Assembly (NCBI GenBank): GCA_017549145.1
Contig: JAFYVM010000013.1
Location: forward strand, 41,831 to 105,830
DNA: 64,000 nucleotides
Direction: 5' to 3'
From: Bacteroidales bacterium
GTDB lineage: Bacteria > Bacteroidota > Bacteroidia > Bacteroidales > UBA932
Shown here: piece by piece, positions 16,613 through 25,309 of the stretch
Layout: every line of letters starts with the position of its first letter
Numbering within the stretch: position 1 is the first letter of the stretch
Program-made: the position numbers and the translations under genes
The notes under the pieces: generated by a model
Told to the model about the DNA's origin: nothing
The model's database searches: none
The model's input: only the letters and a program-made list of their open reading frames with translations

Positions 16613-18057
16613 TGGGAAGGGCGGATTATCTCTATTCTGGATTTCTTTCGAAGTTTCAATATGAGCCTACTGTATGTCAGGATGGTTTGCTGCGTGATGT
16701 GGCGGATTTTATAAGTTCGGATGAGGATGATATCCTCGTGGTGAACGGATATGCAGGTACGGGTAAGACTACGGCTATTTCTGCCGTGATTTCTGTTCTA
16801 AAGGATTATCAGACGAAGTGTGTGCTGCTTGCGCCTACTGGTCGTGCGGCTAAGGTGCTTTCTTCGTATGCGGGGCAGCCTGCGTTCACAGTGCATAAGC
16901 ATATCTATCGTCAGAAGTCGGTGGGAGGAGATGGATTCGGACAGTTTTCTCTGTTCATGAATAAGGATAAGGAGACTGTGTTTGTAGTGGATGAGGTCTC
17001 ACTGATGGGTATTGATGCCGGTCAGCAACAGTCTACTGCTGCATTTGGAACAGGAAATCTTCTTGAAGATCTGATCACATTTGTGCGTAACGGTGCGGAG
17101 TGTAAGTTGATTCTGATAGGTGATTCTGCTCAGTTGCCGCCTGTGGGTCTTGATGCAAGTCCGGCGCTTATGAAAGATTATATGTCAATGATGGGTGGAG
17201 TGAGATTCGCAGAGCTTTCGACAGTGGTCCGTCAGCAGCAGGAGTCTGGAATTTTACATAATGCTACGCTTGTCAGACAGCTGATTTCTGAGCTGGAGTA
17301 TGGTCCGGGGCTGATTGATTTGTGTGATCTTGGACTTGAACTGGAAGGGTTTGATGATATTGAGAGAATTAGTGGGGGAGAGCTCATTGAGAAGATTTCG
17401 GATGCGTATTCAGCTTATGGTGAGGATGAGACGATAATTCTGTGCCGTTCTAATAAGAGGGCAATCAAGTATAATCTTGGAATTCGTTCGACAGTTCAGT
17501 TTAAGGAGGAGAGGTTGGTTCGTGATGATAAGCTCATGATTGTGAAGAACTGTTATCAGTTCCTGGATGGACTTGAGGGTGTGAGCTATATTGCGAATGG
17601 AGATATTGCGAAGTTGCAGAAGATTTCGAAGTTTGAGGAGAGATATGGGCTTCATTTCGCGGAAGCGCGTATTTCCTTCCCTGATTACGATGATCAGGAG
17701 ATTGTTGCAAAGGTTATTCTTGATACCTTGGAGTCGGAGAGTGCTTCGCTTACATATGATCAGTCTAATATGCTTTACCAGGGTGTGAATGATGATTATT
17801 CGCATCTGACTACAAAGAAGAAGCGTTATGAGGCTGTTCGCGAGGATAAGTATTATAATGCGTTGCAGCTGAAGTATGCCAATGCGATTACATGTCATAA
17901 GTCGCAGGGTGGTCAGTGGCGATGTGTGTTTATTGATAATGCGTTTTGGCAGGAGGAACTTACTGTGGATGACTTGAAGTGGCTTTACACAGCCCTCACC
18001 CGTGCTACAGAAAAGGTCTACCTTGTCAACTTTAAAGATGAGTTGTTCGCTTCCTAA
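16612..18057 (+). CDS. RecD-like ATP-dependent DNA helicase
   Basis: A 481-residue superfamily 1 helicase of the RecD/Dda type. Walker A GYAGTGKTTAI is near residues 45-55, Walker B VFVVDEVSLMG near 123-133, motif III IGDSAQLPPVG near 170-180, and the C-terminal UvrD_C_2 block includes CHKSQGGQW and ALTRATEKVYLV. It is shorter than RecD2 and lacks its N-terminal HhH region. It would translocate 5' to 3' on DNA during repair or replication; RecB and RecC are not adjacent. ATG overlaps the TrkH stop by one base. A reversed hairpin element abuts its stop codon. Confidence 0.87.
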   Translation: MGRADYLYSGFLSKFQYEPTVCQDGLLRDVADFISSDEDDILVVNGYAGTGKTTAISAVISVLKDYQTKCVLLAPTGRAAKVLSSYAGQPAFTVHKHIYRQKSVGGDGFGQFSLFMNKDKETVFVVDEVSLMGIDAGQQQSTAAFGTGNLLEDLITFVRNGAECKLILIGDSAQLPPVGLDASPALMKDYMSMMGGVRFAELSTVVRQQQESGILHNATLVRQLISELEYGPGLIDLCDLGLELEGFDDIERISGGELIEKISDAYSAYGEDETIILCRSNKRAIKYNLGIRSTVQFKEERLVRDDKLMIVKNCYQFLDGLEGVSYIANGDIAKLQKISKFEERYGLHFAEARISFPDYDDQEIVAKVILDTLESESASLTYDQSNMLYQGVNDDYSHLTTKKKRYEAVREDKYYNALQLKYANAITCHKSQGGQWRCVFIDNAFWQEELTVDDLKWLYTALTRATEKVYLVNFKDELFAS

Positions 18058-18083
18058 TGTCATTCTGAGCGAAGCGAAGAATC
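18058..18083 (-). repeat. Dispersed hairpin element, copy with T-A stem pair
   Basis: Reversed copy directly after the TAA of the helicase gene. The outer-stem pair is T-A (ATTCT/AGAAT) where other copies have C-G or G-C, so pairing is kept. Confidence 0.75.
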
Positions 18084-18108
18084 TATTTAAAATGTAACTA
18101 TAAAGATT

Positions 18109-20493
18109 ATGAGAAAGATATTCTGTATGATGGTATTGGCGGCGGGGATGATGTGGAGCGCTGCTGCTAAGGAGTTCGAGAGTGTGCCACGTGCATGGAA
18201 GTGGCTGAATAATACTGAGGTTATATTCACTTATGACGGTACATATTATGACAATACTGGCTTCAAGGTTGATGCCCGTACTGGTCGTCGTACTGATGGT
18301 GTGTCCGCTCCAGAGAAGTACGATGATTTTCCTGTAAATCCAGTGGGTGGAGTTAATCTTACATATTCTCCGGATTCGACAAAGATTGCATTTACCCGTA
18401 ACAACGATCTTTATGTCGTTGATATCGCTACGGAGAAGGAGACTCGATTGACTTTTGATGGTAATGAGCTCATCCTCAATGGATATGCTTCATGGGTTTA
18501 CTATGAGGAGATTCTCGGACGTTCGTCTAAATATAAGGCATTTTGGTGGTCACCTGACAGCAAGAAGATCGGTTTCTATCGTTTCGATAACACTGAGGTG
18601 CCTGTATTCCCGATTTACTCTGCATATGGAAAGGATTATGCAGGTCATATTTCCTATCCGCTCCCGTCGCCTCCGGGTTCGCCTAGCCCTAAGGTGACTA
18701 ATCTTGGTTTGGGTGGTTCGCTTAGTGAGACTCGTTATCCTAAGTGTGGACAGACTAATCCGCAGGTTCGTATTGGAGTGGTGGATTTGGAGGAGATCCT
18801 TCGCTGCGCTCAGGATGACAGAGGCGCTCAGGATGACAAAGGGGCTCAGGATGACAGAGGCGCTCAGGATGAGAGAGGTACTCAGAATGATAGTAATGTG
18901 GTGTGGGCAGATTTTGATGAGACTGAGGATCAGTATTTCGGTATTCCGTTCTGGGGACCGGATTCAAAGGAGTTCTTCATTGCTCGTATGCCACGTCTTC
19001 AGAATACGATTGATCTATATGCTGTGAGTGCAGCAGACGGCTCAAAGCGCCATGTGTACAATGAGACCTATAAGACATGGCTAAACTGGTTCAATGGCGT
19101 AATTTTCACCGAGAAGGGCTTGTATATGGCTCGTGAGTTTGAGTCAGGCTGGCAGCAGATTTACTTCCTATCTTATGATGGTAAGGAGTTCCGTAAATTG
19201 ACTTCTGGTACTAACTGGTCTGTGTCATTGGTACGCGTGGATGAGAAGAAGGGCGATGTGTATTTCACTGCCAAGCGCGATGCTACAGTGCGTCAGGCTT
19301 TGTACAAGGTGAATGCTAAGGGAGTGATTACTGCGTTGACAGATCCTGCTTACAATGCTGTGGGAGTAAGTTTTTCTCCTGATGGAAAGTATTTCGTGGC
19401 TTCATATTCAAATGTTACTACTCCTACCAAGGTGGCTGTGTTCCAGAATGATGGTGGCATCGTATCAGCTGGTCATGGCGGTGATATCGAGAAGGCGAAC
19501 CTTACTGGTCCGGTTGCTCAGAAACTTAAGGCTGGAAAGTATGGTTTGAAGGGTCTTGTGGTGGCTGATGCGGCAGGGGAGGATTATGATCCATCGAAGT
19601 ATGCTCTTGGTCAGCTTGTACATATGACTACAGCTGACGGATTTACTCTTCCAGGAATGATTGTGTATCCAAAGGGATTTGATGCTGCGAAGAAGTATCC
19701 GGTGCATGTGGATATTTACGGTGGCCCTAATTCGCCAGTAGTACGCGACAGATGGACTATGCCGAATGCAAATAATCAGTGGTGGTCTGAGAACGGAATC
19801 ATCCAGATCTGGGTGGATCCGCGAGCTGGTGGACATAATGGCCGCAAGGGTCTTGATATGATCTACAGACAGCTTACTGTCAATGAGGTGAAGGACTTCT
19901 GTGCATGGGGTGAGTGGCTTCAGGCTCTGCCTTATGTGAAGGCTGATAAGATAGGTGTAGAAGGTTTCTCATTCGGCGGAACAATGACTACAATGCTGGT
20001 GATGCGTGCTTCTGATAAGTTCCATTATGGAATCGCCGGCGGTGGAGTATATGATTGGGCGCTTTATGATTCGCATTATACAGAGCGCTATATGGATACT
20101 CCTGCTAACAATCCTGAGGGATATGAGGTGTCTAAGGTGCTTAATTATGTGGCGGAGTATCCGGTGGGATATGGTAGATCCTTCGCTGGCGCTCAGGATG
20201 ACAAAAAGGGTGCTCAGGATGACAAAAAGGGTGCTCAGGATGACAAAAAGAGCGCTCAGGATGACAAAAAGGGCGCTCAGGATGGCAAGGTAATGCTGAA
20301 GATTACGCATGGAACGGGAGATGATAATGTACATCATCAGAATACGCTTCTGCTCGTAGATGAGCTGCACAAGGCTCAGAAGAAGTTTGACTTCATGATC
20401 TACCCGGACGGTATGCATGGCTACTACAGCTACCAGGGCGCACACTTCCTCCTCGCAAATCGCGACTTCTGGCTCAAATACCTTTTGGACTAG
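18109..20493 (+). CDS. Dipeptidyl peptidase IV (S9B) with two repeat insertions
   Basis: Exported serine exopeptidase that releases X-Pro/X-Ala dipeptides, probably periplasmic. A signal peptide covers about residues 1-20. A beta-propeller domain (DPPIV_N) is followed by the alpha/beta hydrolase domain with Ser621 (GFSFGG), Asp738 (HGTGDDNVH) and His770 (DGMHGYYS). The 794-residue length exceeds the usual 720-740 because of two low-complexity inserts: residues about 230-262 (GAQDDR-type units) in the propeller and about 690-728 (GAQDDKK units) just before the catalytic Asp. Both arise from the hairpin element found throughout this window and keep the frame. A further unusual Pro/Gly/Ser-rich loop precedes the first insert. 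Catalytic residues are intact, so the enzyme may still work. Confidence 0.9.
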   Translation: MRKIFCMMVLAAGMMWSAAAKEFESVPRAWKWLNNTEVIFTYDGTYYDNTGFKVDARTGRRTDGVSAPEKYDDFPVNPVGGVNLTYSPDSTKIAFTRNNDLYVVDIATEKETRLTFDGNELILNGYASWVYYEEILGRSSKYKAFWWSPDSKKIGFYRFDNTEVPVFPIYSAYGKDYAGHISYPLPSPPGSPSPKVTNLGLGGSLSETRYPKCGQTNPQVRIGVVDLEEILRCAQDDRGAQDDKGAQDDRGAQDERGTQNDSNVVWADFDETEDQYFGIPFWGPDSKEFFIARMPRLQNTIDLYAVSAADGSKRHVYNETYKTWLNWFNGVIFTEKGLYMAREFESGWQQIYFLSYDGKEFRKLTSGTNWSVSLVRVDEKKGDVYFTAKRDATVRQALYKVNAKGVITALTDPAYNAVGVSFSPDGKYFVASYSNVTTPTKVAVFQNDGGIVSAGHGGDIEKANLTGPVAQKLKAGKYGLKGLVVADAAGEDYDPSKYALGQLVHMTTADGFTLPGMIVYPKGFDAAKKYPVHVDIYGGPNSPVVRDRWTMPNANNQWWSENGIIQIWVDPRAGGHNGRKGLDMIYRQLTVNEVKDFCAWGEWLQALPYVKADKIGVEGFSFGGTMTTMLVMRASDKFHYGIAGGGVYDWALYDSHYTERYMDTPANNPEGYEVSKVLNYVAEYPVGYGRSFAGAQDDKKGAQDDKKGAQDDKKSAQDDKKGAQDGKVMLKITHGTGDDNVHHQNTLLLVDELHKAQKKFDFMIYPDGMHGYYSYQGAHFLLANRDFWLKYLLD
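18795..18894 (+). repeat. Hairpin element with 18-base tandem expansion inside a CDS
   Basis: Head copy at 18795-18820 (GATCCTTCGCTGCGCTCAGG...). Its 3' half then repeats as five 18-base units starting at 18805, 18823, 18841, 18859 and 18877, encoding CAQDDR, GAQDDK, GAQDDR, GAQDER and GTQNDS. The last units are more diverged. Confidence 0.85.
20177..20292 (+). repeat. Hairpin element with 21-base tandem expansion inside a CDS
   Basis: Head copy at 20177-20203 has one extra base in the loop, which puts the tail in the same GAQDD reading frame as the first insert. Five 21-base units (starts 20188, 20209, 20230, 20251, 20272) encode GAQDDKK, with one SAQDDKK and a final GAQDGK. The near identity of the units suggests recent expansion. 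Confidence 0.87.
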
Positions 20494-20507
20494 ATCTATA
20501 GACCTCA

Positions 20508-20557
20508 ATCAGACCGTCACACAGAGTTTTGCCCAAATCTCAGTGTGACGGTCTGAT
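20508..20557 (+). terminator. Stem-loop after the DPP IV gene
   Basis: Arms 20508-20522 and 20543-20557 are a perfect 15-base inverted repeat (ATCAGACCGTCACAC and its complement) with a 20-base loop. No long T-run follows, so it may be a processing hairpin or a non-canonical terminator. Confidence 0.6.
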
Positions 20558-20575
20558 GCTTATGCGATTTCAATG

Positions 20576-20583
20576 TAAATTTG
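20576..20583 (+). promoter_or_regulatory. -7 element for the SH3 lipoprotein gene
   Basis: TAAATTTG matches TAnnTTTG, 37 bases before the ATG at 20621; no clear -33 element. Confidence 0.45.
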
Positions 20584-20620
20584 TAGAAACCCTGAATTAA
20601 TAATCTAAAACATAATAATT

Positions 20621-21331
20621 ATGAAAAGAGTTTATTCAATTTTGCTAGCTGGCGTGGCTCTGGTAGCCGTTGCGTCTTGCGGAAACAGAGGTAAGAAAGT
20701 TCAGGTTGTGATGCCTGAGGAAGAGGTTGTCAAGACAGCTGCAAATGAAGCTTCTGAGCAGACCAGGATGTATTCAAATTCATACGACGGATATACCAAT
20801 GTACGTAAGAGCCCTTCTTCAAAGGGAGAAGTTATGGGAAAACTTAGAAACGGTAACGAGTATGTTGTTGTTATCGGTGAGGTAGACAAATGGCTTGAGG
20901 TCGAATATTACGATCAGATCGGATACGTTCATAAGGATTATGTCAGTGAGACTCCTTCAAAACCTGTTACAGTGGATGTTGATGCCAACTGGCTTAATGG
21001 ATGTTGGACTGATTACGGTTATGTCTATTATGTAGTGTTCAGCAATGGCAAATTTGCTTGCGAGCATCAGTATGGTACTATGGGATACGGAAAATGGCAT
21101 CTTGAAGGAAGTGAAATCGTATTCGTTATAACCTATGTTACAGAATATGGTAGAGAAATGGAATGTAAGACTGGTCAGAAAGAAAGATATATTATCAACA
21201 GAGTTTCTAGCAAGATGGGCCAGATGACTAAGTGGAATATGCCAGCACAGCTTGAGGAAGGGGAGGATGGAATTACTAAGAGTTATTTCAATGCTCTCAA
21301 GAAATCAGCTAATAAATATGTGAGAAGGTAA
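20621..21331 (+). CDS. SH3-domain lipoprotein
   Basis: A 236-residue exported lipoprotein. The signal peptide ends in a lipobox (VASC, Cys near residue 20). Residues about 50-105 look like a bacterial SH3 domain (GYTNVRKSPSSKGEVMGKL, then WLEVEYYDQIGYVHKDYV), a fold that usually binds cell-wall peptides. The rest, with several aromatic-rich strands (NGCWTDYGYVYYVVFSNG), resembles a small beta-barrel of unknown function. It stands alone between a stem-loop upstream and a convergent beta-barrel gene whose stop is two bases away. Role unknown; envelope maintenance is a guess. Confidence 0.8.
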   Translation: MKRVYSILLAGVALVAVASCGNRGKKVQVVMPEEEVVKTAANEASEQTRMYSNSYDGYTNVRKSPSSKGEVMGKLRNGNEYVVVIGEVDKWLEVEYYDQIGYVHKDYVSETPSKPVTVDVDANWLNGCWTDYGYVYYVVFSNGKFACEHQYGTMGYGKWHLEGSEIVFVITYVTEYGREMECKTGQKERYIINRVSSKMGQMTKWNMPAQLEEGEDGITKSYFNALKKSANKYVRR

Positions 21332-21333
21332 TT

Positions 21334-23943
21334 TTATTTATTTCCCGCGCGGAAGTGCCAGATGCATTGGAAAGAGAAATAACGTCCAATGCCGATGTTG
21401 TAACCGTCCGATCGTCCCGTTGCATTAATGCTATGCCAATAAGATTTTAGGCTTGAGTTGAAGAGGTCATTAACGCCGATATTAAACTCAAGCCTTTTGC
21501 TTTTAAGAAACCTCTTACCCAGGAAAATATCACATAGGTAGATGTTATCTTTATATAGCCCTGAAGTGCTTACATTCTGCTGGTAGACAAAACCGCCTGT
21601 GAATGTGAAATCAGCCGGTAGTATCCATCTGAGTTGTGTTGAAGCTCGATGTGTATAGAAGTTGTTCTGTACACTTCCAAACTTTCCGTTATAGCTGTTT
21701 AGAGTGTATCTGAAGTAGTAGCGGATGGTAAAGTCAATCTTCTTGCTGATGTTACTGTCTAGGCGTCCGGATATCTGATATGAGTCTTTATTGATAGGTA
21801 CGCTTTCTTCGTTTATCATGCCGGGAATTCGCTGAATGGCTCCTTGGGTGCTGATGTTGAAATTGCATCGTATAAAGTCCAGAGGTATTCCCAACGATAC
21901 CCTATATTCTGCTTTGTGATATCCACCCATATTTATTCTCTTGGTAAATTGGTTATCCTTGCCAAGAGTTATGAGCTTGCCGTTTTCATCTGTCATTACA
22001 ACAAAGTCTGGATTATTGATTACAAGGGAGTCACAGAAGTAATTGGGACTACCTGTGTAAGAACCACTGACAGATAACGTTGTACCTGCCTTTTTATTTG
22101 TATGGATATAGCTCACTTCTGCTTTGTTAGTGTAGGCTGGCTCTAGGTTAGGATTTCCGGCTCTTACATTGCTGGTACTGCTTCTGTCCACAATATCCTG
22201 CATAGATGAGTTTCCTGGGTTTACGGTTCTACCGCTTGCCTCAAGTCTGAAAACATTGGATTTATTTAACGGAAGATTTACTGTCAATGTATATAGAGGA
22301 TGGTGAAATGTCCTTTTAGCATAACTCTCATACGGCAGTATTGAAGATCCATTGTAAATGGTATTCAGGTAAGCTACAGCAGCTGTGATGTTAGTTTTTT
22401 TAAGTGTGTAGTTATATCTGAGTCTCAATATGTGAGATAAGTAGGTACTGCTGTTTATTGCGGAAACTCTCTCTTTAGCAGTTTCACTATATATTCCATG
22501 TTTTGTGTCAAATGGAAATATCAGGTTTTCACCTTCAGTGCTATTGACGCTGAAAGAGTATTCGGTTGATAAAGAAGCACGTTTGCTCAGCGGTTCTGTA
22601 TAGGTCAGTTTGGCAGATCCTACATGCTGGATTGAATTGCGGTAACGGTTCTGTATATTTATATTGTCGGCGGCATTTACGTCACTGGTGTCTGCCTCAA
22701 ATATCTTCCATCTATATTCCCAACTTTGGTCTAGACCTTTTTGCCAATTTAAGGTATATGCACCGTTTGCGCTTAGATATCTTCTTCTTTTCTTGAATCT
22801 ATAGACGTAACTGAGATTGGCTCCGGCCTTAAGTATAAAACGATCGTTACTGGATTCATTTTTCTGTTTACGTTGGAAGATCTCATTACCATCAGCATAT
22901 ACGTAGTCATAAAGACTGAACATATTGCGGCTATTGCTCAGGTTATCATATGAAAAATTGGGACGAACCGTTATTGCCTGCCTCTTAGTTGGCTTAAAAG
23001 TGATTTTTCCTGTGAACTTGTGTGTGTTATTGTTGGCGTTGTAATCACTGTGGCTTTGTGTTGATAATTCCTTAGACTCAGTGTTTGTCTGCGTGAATTT
23101 GTGGCTGAATGGTGTGTTGTGATTATTGATGTCGCTAAAGAAATAGCTCAAGTTGACAGTCTTACTGGTATAGTTTGCACCAATGGAATGTACGCTGGAG
23201 ATTCCTGATAGTGCCTTTACCTTGAATGTATTACTATTGGCTATATCAAGACTTGTTGTGCCGGAAACTATGTCAGAATTACTGAAGTTGAATTTGCTGA
23301 TATTGTTGCTCATACCGATGAGCGAAATAGTGTTCTTATCCCCGAATCGGGTTAAGTTTCCTCCTGCAATATATCTAGCACTCGGCTTGTCTGTCGATTT
23401 TGCGTTATCATCAAATCCTCCGCTTCCATATATTCTGCCACTATAAACTGAGTTCCCGCTTTTTTTCTTCGTGACGATGTTTATTGCAGTATGTCCTTCT
23501 CCATCGTCAACGCCTGTTTCTCTCGCTGTGTCACTTAGCTTATTGATAATTTCAATCTGCTTGACCATGTCAGCCGGTACGTTTCGTAAGGCAGTCAAGA
23601 CTTCGCTTCCAAAAAACTCTTGACCATCTAGCAGGATTTGTTTTACCTCCTTTCCGTTTGCTTCTATTCCGTTGTCAGAAACAATGATTCCGGGCATCTT
23701 GGATACAAGACGCTCGGAATCTGCGTTTTCTATAACTTGATATGCTGCAGCATTGTAGATCAGTGTGTCACCCTTTTGCTCTGAACGGGTGGCACGTTCG
23801 GTACGTACTGATGCATCAAGTTTTATGGGCTCGCTGAAGATGCTTTTCTTATTCTCCTTTTCCTGTGAGTGCAGAATATTGACGTTTGCTAAGACAAATA
23901 TCAGCAATGTCACACATCTGCTATGTTTAAGAAGTCGCATCAT
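21334..23943 (-). CDS. TonB-dependent-receptor-like outer membrane beta-barrel protein
   Basis: An outer-membrane protein of about 869 residues. It has a signal peptide (residues 1-26), then a TonB plug-like region (LVSKMPGIIVSDNGIEANGK, ILLDGQEFFG, VPADMVKQIEIINKL) and a long C-terminal barrel like PF14905. The carboxypeptidase-like N-terminal domain common in Bacteroidetes relatives is absent, and no SusD partner follows. Substrate is unknown. Start: ATG at 23943, or the adjacent ATG at 23940; frame continues upstream but enters the ffh end. It lies 19 bases behind ffh, so it may share its transcript. Confidence 0.85.
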   Translation of the reverse strand: MMRLLKHSRCVTLLIFVLANVNILHSQEKENKKSIFSEPIKLDASVRTERATRSEQKGDTLIYNAAAYQVIENADSERLVSKMPGIIVSDNGIEANGKEVKQILLDGQEFFGSEVLTALRNVPADMVKQIEIINKLSDTARETGVDDGEGHTAINIVTKKKSGNSVYSGRIYGSGGFDDNAKSTDKPSARYIAGGNLTRFGDKNTISLIGMSNNISKFNFSNSDIVSGTTSLDIANSNTFKVKALSGISSVHSIGANYTSKTVNLSYFFSDINNHNTPFSHKFTQTNTESKELSTQSHSDYNANNNTHKFTGKITFKPTKRQAITVRPNFSYDNLSNSRNMFSLYDYVYADGNEIFQRKQKNESSNDRFILKAGANLSYVYRFKKRRRYLSANGAYTLNWQKGLDQSWEYRWKIFEADTSDVNAADNINIQNRYRNSIQHVGSAKLTYTEPLSKRASLSTEYSFSVNSTEGENLIFPFDTKHGIYSETAKERVSAINSSTYLSHILRLRYNYTLKKTNITAAVAYLNTIYNGSSILPYESYAKRTFHHPLYTLTVNLPLNKSNVFRLEASGRTVNPGNSSMQDIVDRSSTSNVRAGNPNLEPAYTNKAEVSYIHTNKKAGTTLSVSGSYTGSPNYFCDSLVINNPDFVVMTDENGKLITLGKDNQFTKRINMGGYHKAEYRVSLGIPLDFIRCNFNISTQGAIQRIPGMINEESVPINKDSYQISGRLDSNISKKIDFTIRYYFRYTLNSYNGKFGSVQNNFYTHRASTQLRWILPADFTFTGGFVYQQNVSTSGLYKDNIYLCDIFLGKRFLKSKRLEFNIGVNDLFNSSLKSYWHSINATGRSDGYNIGIGRYFSFQCIWHFRAGNK

Positions 23944-23962
23944 GATCTCTGTGCGATCGGTT

Positions 23963-25294
23963 CTATCGACGACGGCCGATCCCACGCATCATATTGCCCA
24001 TTGGACCTGCTCCCATTACTGTTTTCATCACTTTACGTGTGCCTTCGAACTGCTTGAGGAGCTTGTTTACTTCTGGAAGTGAAGTACCAGAACCGTCAGC
24101 GATTCTCTTGCGGCGGCTACCGTTGAGGCACTCTGGGTGCTCACGCTCGTATGGAGTCATTGAGAGGATGATTGCCTCGATGCCCTTGAATGAGTCGTTG
24201 TCCATGTCAACATCCTTGAGAGCCTTGCCCATACCCGGAATCATTGAAGCGAGGTCCTTGATGTTACCCATCTTCTTGATCTGCTGAATCTGGTTGTAGA
24301 AATCCCAGAGGGTGAACTGGTCCTTAGCGAGCTTCTTCTTGAGTTCACGCGCCTGAGCTTCGTCAAACTGCTCCTGAGCCTTCTCTACGAGGGAAACAAC
24401 GTCTCCCATGCCGAGGATACGGTCTGCGATACGAGATGGGTGGAATACGTCGAGGGCTTCCATTTTCTCGCCTGAGCTGACGAACTTGATCGGCTTACCG
24501 ACAACTGCCTTGATTGAGAGGGCAGCACCACCACGGGTGTCACCATCCATCTTGGTGAGGACAACTCCGTCAAAGTTAAGTCTGTCGTTGAATGCCTTGG
24601 CAGTCTCTACTGCGTCCTGTCCTGTCATCGCATCCACTACGAAGAGTGTCTCAGATGGCTGGAGTGCAGTGTGGAGCGCAGAGATCTCGTCCATGAGCTC
24701 CTGGTCTACTGCGAGACGTCCGGCTGTATCGACGATTACTACTGAGTAGCCTTCTGCCTTAGCCTTCTTGACTGCGTTCTGAGCAATCTGGATCGGATCC
24801 TGTACGCCTGGCTCTGAGTAAACCTCTACACCGATCTGCTCTCCGAGGACTTTCAACTGGTCAATCGCTGCTGGACGGAAGTAGTCGCAGGCTGCGAGGA
24901 GAACCTTCATTCCTCTCTTGCTCTTGATGTTGAGGGCGAGCTTTCCTGAGAATGTTGTCTTACCGGAACCGTTAAGACCGGCTACAAGGACAATAGCAGG
25001 TGAGCCTTTTACGTTGATGTCTGCAGACTCACTTCCCATGAGGGCTGCGAGCTCGTCGTGAACGATCTTCACGATCATCTGCTGTGGCTTAACTGCAGTG
25101 AGGACGTTCTGACCGATGGCTTTCTTCTTTACATCGTCGCAGAACTGCTTTGCAATCTTATAGCTGACGTCGGCGTCCAAAAGGGCGCGACGGATGTCTT
25201 TCATAGCTTCCGAGATGTTTACCTCGGTGATTTTTCCTTCTCCCTTGAGGATCTTAAACGATCGCTCAAGTCTTTCGCTTAAATTCTCGAACAT
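23963..25294 (-). CDS. ffh: Signal recognition particle protein Ffh
   Basis: The SRP GTPase that binds signal sequences of nascent membrane proteins with 4.5S RNA and hands them to FtsY. The 443-residue protein has the helical N domain, the G domain with GLNGSGKTTFSGKL (G1), DTAGRL (G3) and TKMDGD (G4), and a Met-rich C-terminal M domain (MIPGMGKALKDVDMD, RKVMKTVMG). Length and order are as in the family. It is followed closely by an outer-membrane beta-barrel gene and lies 15 bases after lysA on the same strand. Confidence 0.97.
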   Translation of the reverse strand: MFENLSERLERSFKILKGEGKITEVNISEAMKDIRRALLDADVSYKIAKQFCDDVKKKAIGQNVLTAVKPQQMIVKIVHDELAALMGSESADINVKGSPAIVLVAGLNGSGKTTFSGKLALNIKSKRGMKVLLAACDYFRPAAIDQLKVLGEQIGVEVYSEPGVQDPIQIAQNAVKKAKAEGYSVVIVDTAGRLAVDQELMDEISALHTALQPSETLFVVDAMTGQDAVETAKAFNDRLNFDGVVLTKMDGDTRGGAALSIKAVVGKPIKFVSSGEKMEALDVFHPSRIADRILGMGDVVSLVEKAQEQFDEAQARELKKKLAKDQFTLWDFYNQIQQIKKMGNIKDLASMIPGMGKALKDVDMDNDSFKGIEAIILSMTPYEREHPECLNGSRRKRIADGSGTSLPEVNKLLKQFEGTRKVMKTVMGAGPMGNMMRGIGRRR

Positions 25295-25309
25295 ATATTT
25301 CTGTTTTTA

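Noticed and set aside
17410-18063. Long open frame (217 codons) on the minus strand opposite the helicase gene
   Set aside because: It is antisense to a gene with intact helicase motifs, has Ile/Leu-rich composition typical of a shadow frame, and no recognisable domain.
18805-20292. Tandem repeats as a CRISPR array
   Set aside because: Units are contiguous 18- or 21-base repeats without unique spacers, lie in a reading frame, and no cas gene is near.
19969-20508. Minus-strand frame of 179 codons with a repeating hydrophobic peptide
   Set aside because: It is the antisense reading of the DPP IV tandem units; no promoter or protein family supports it.
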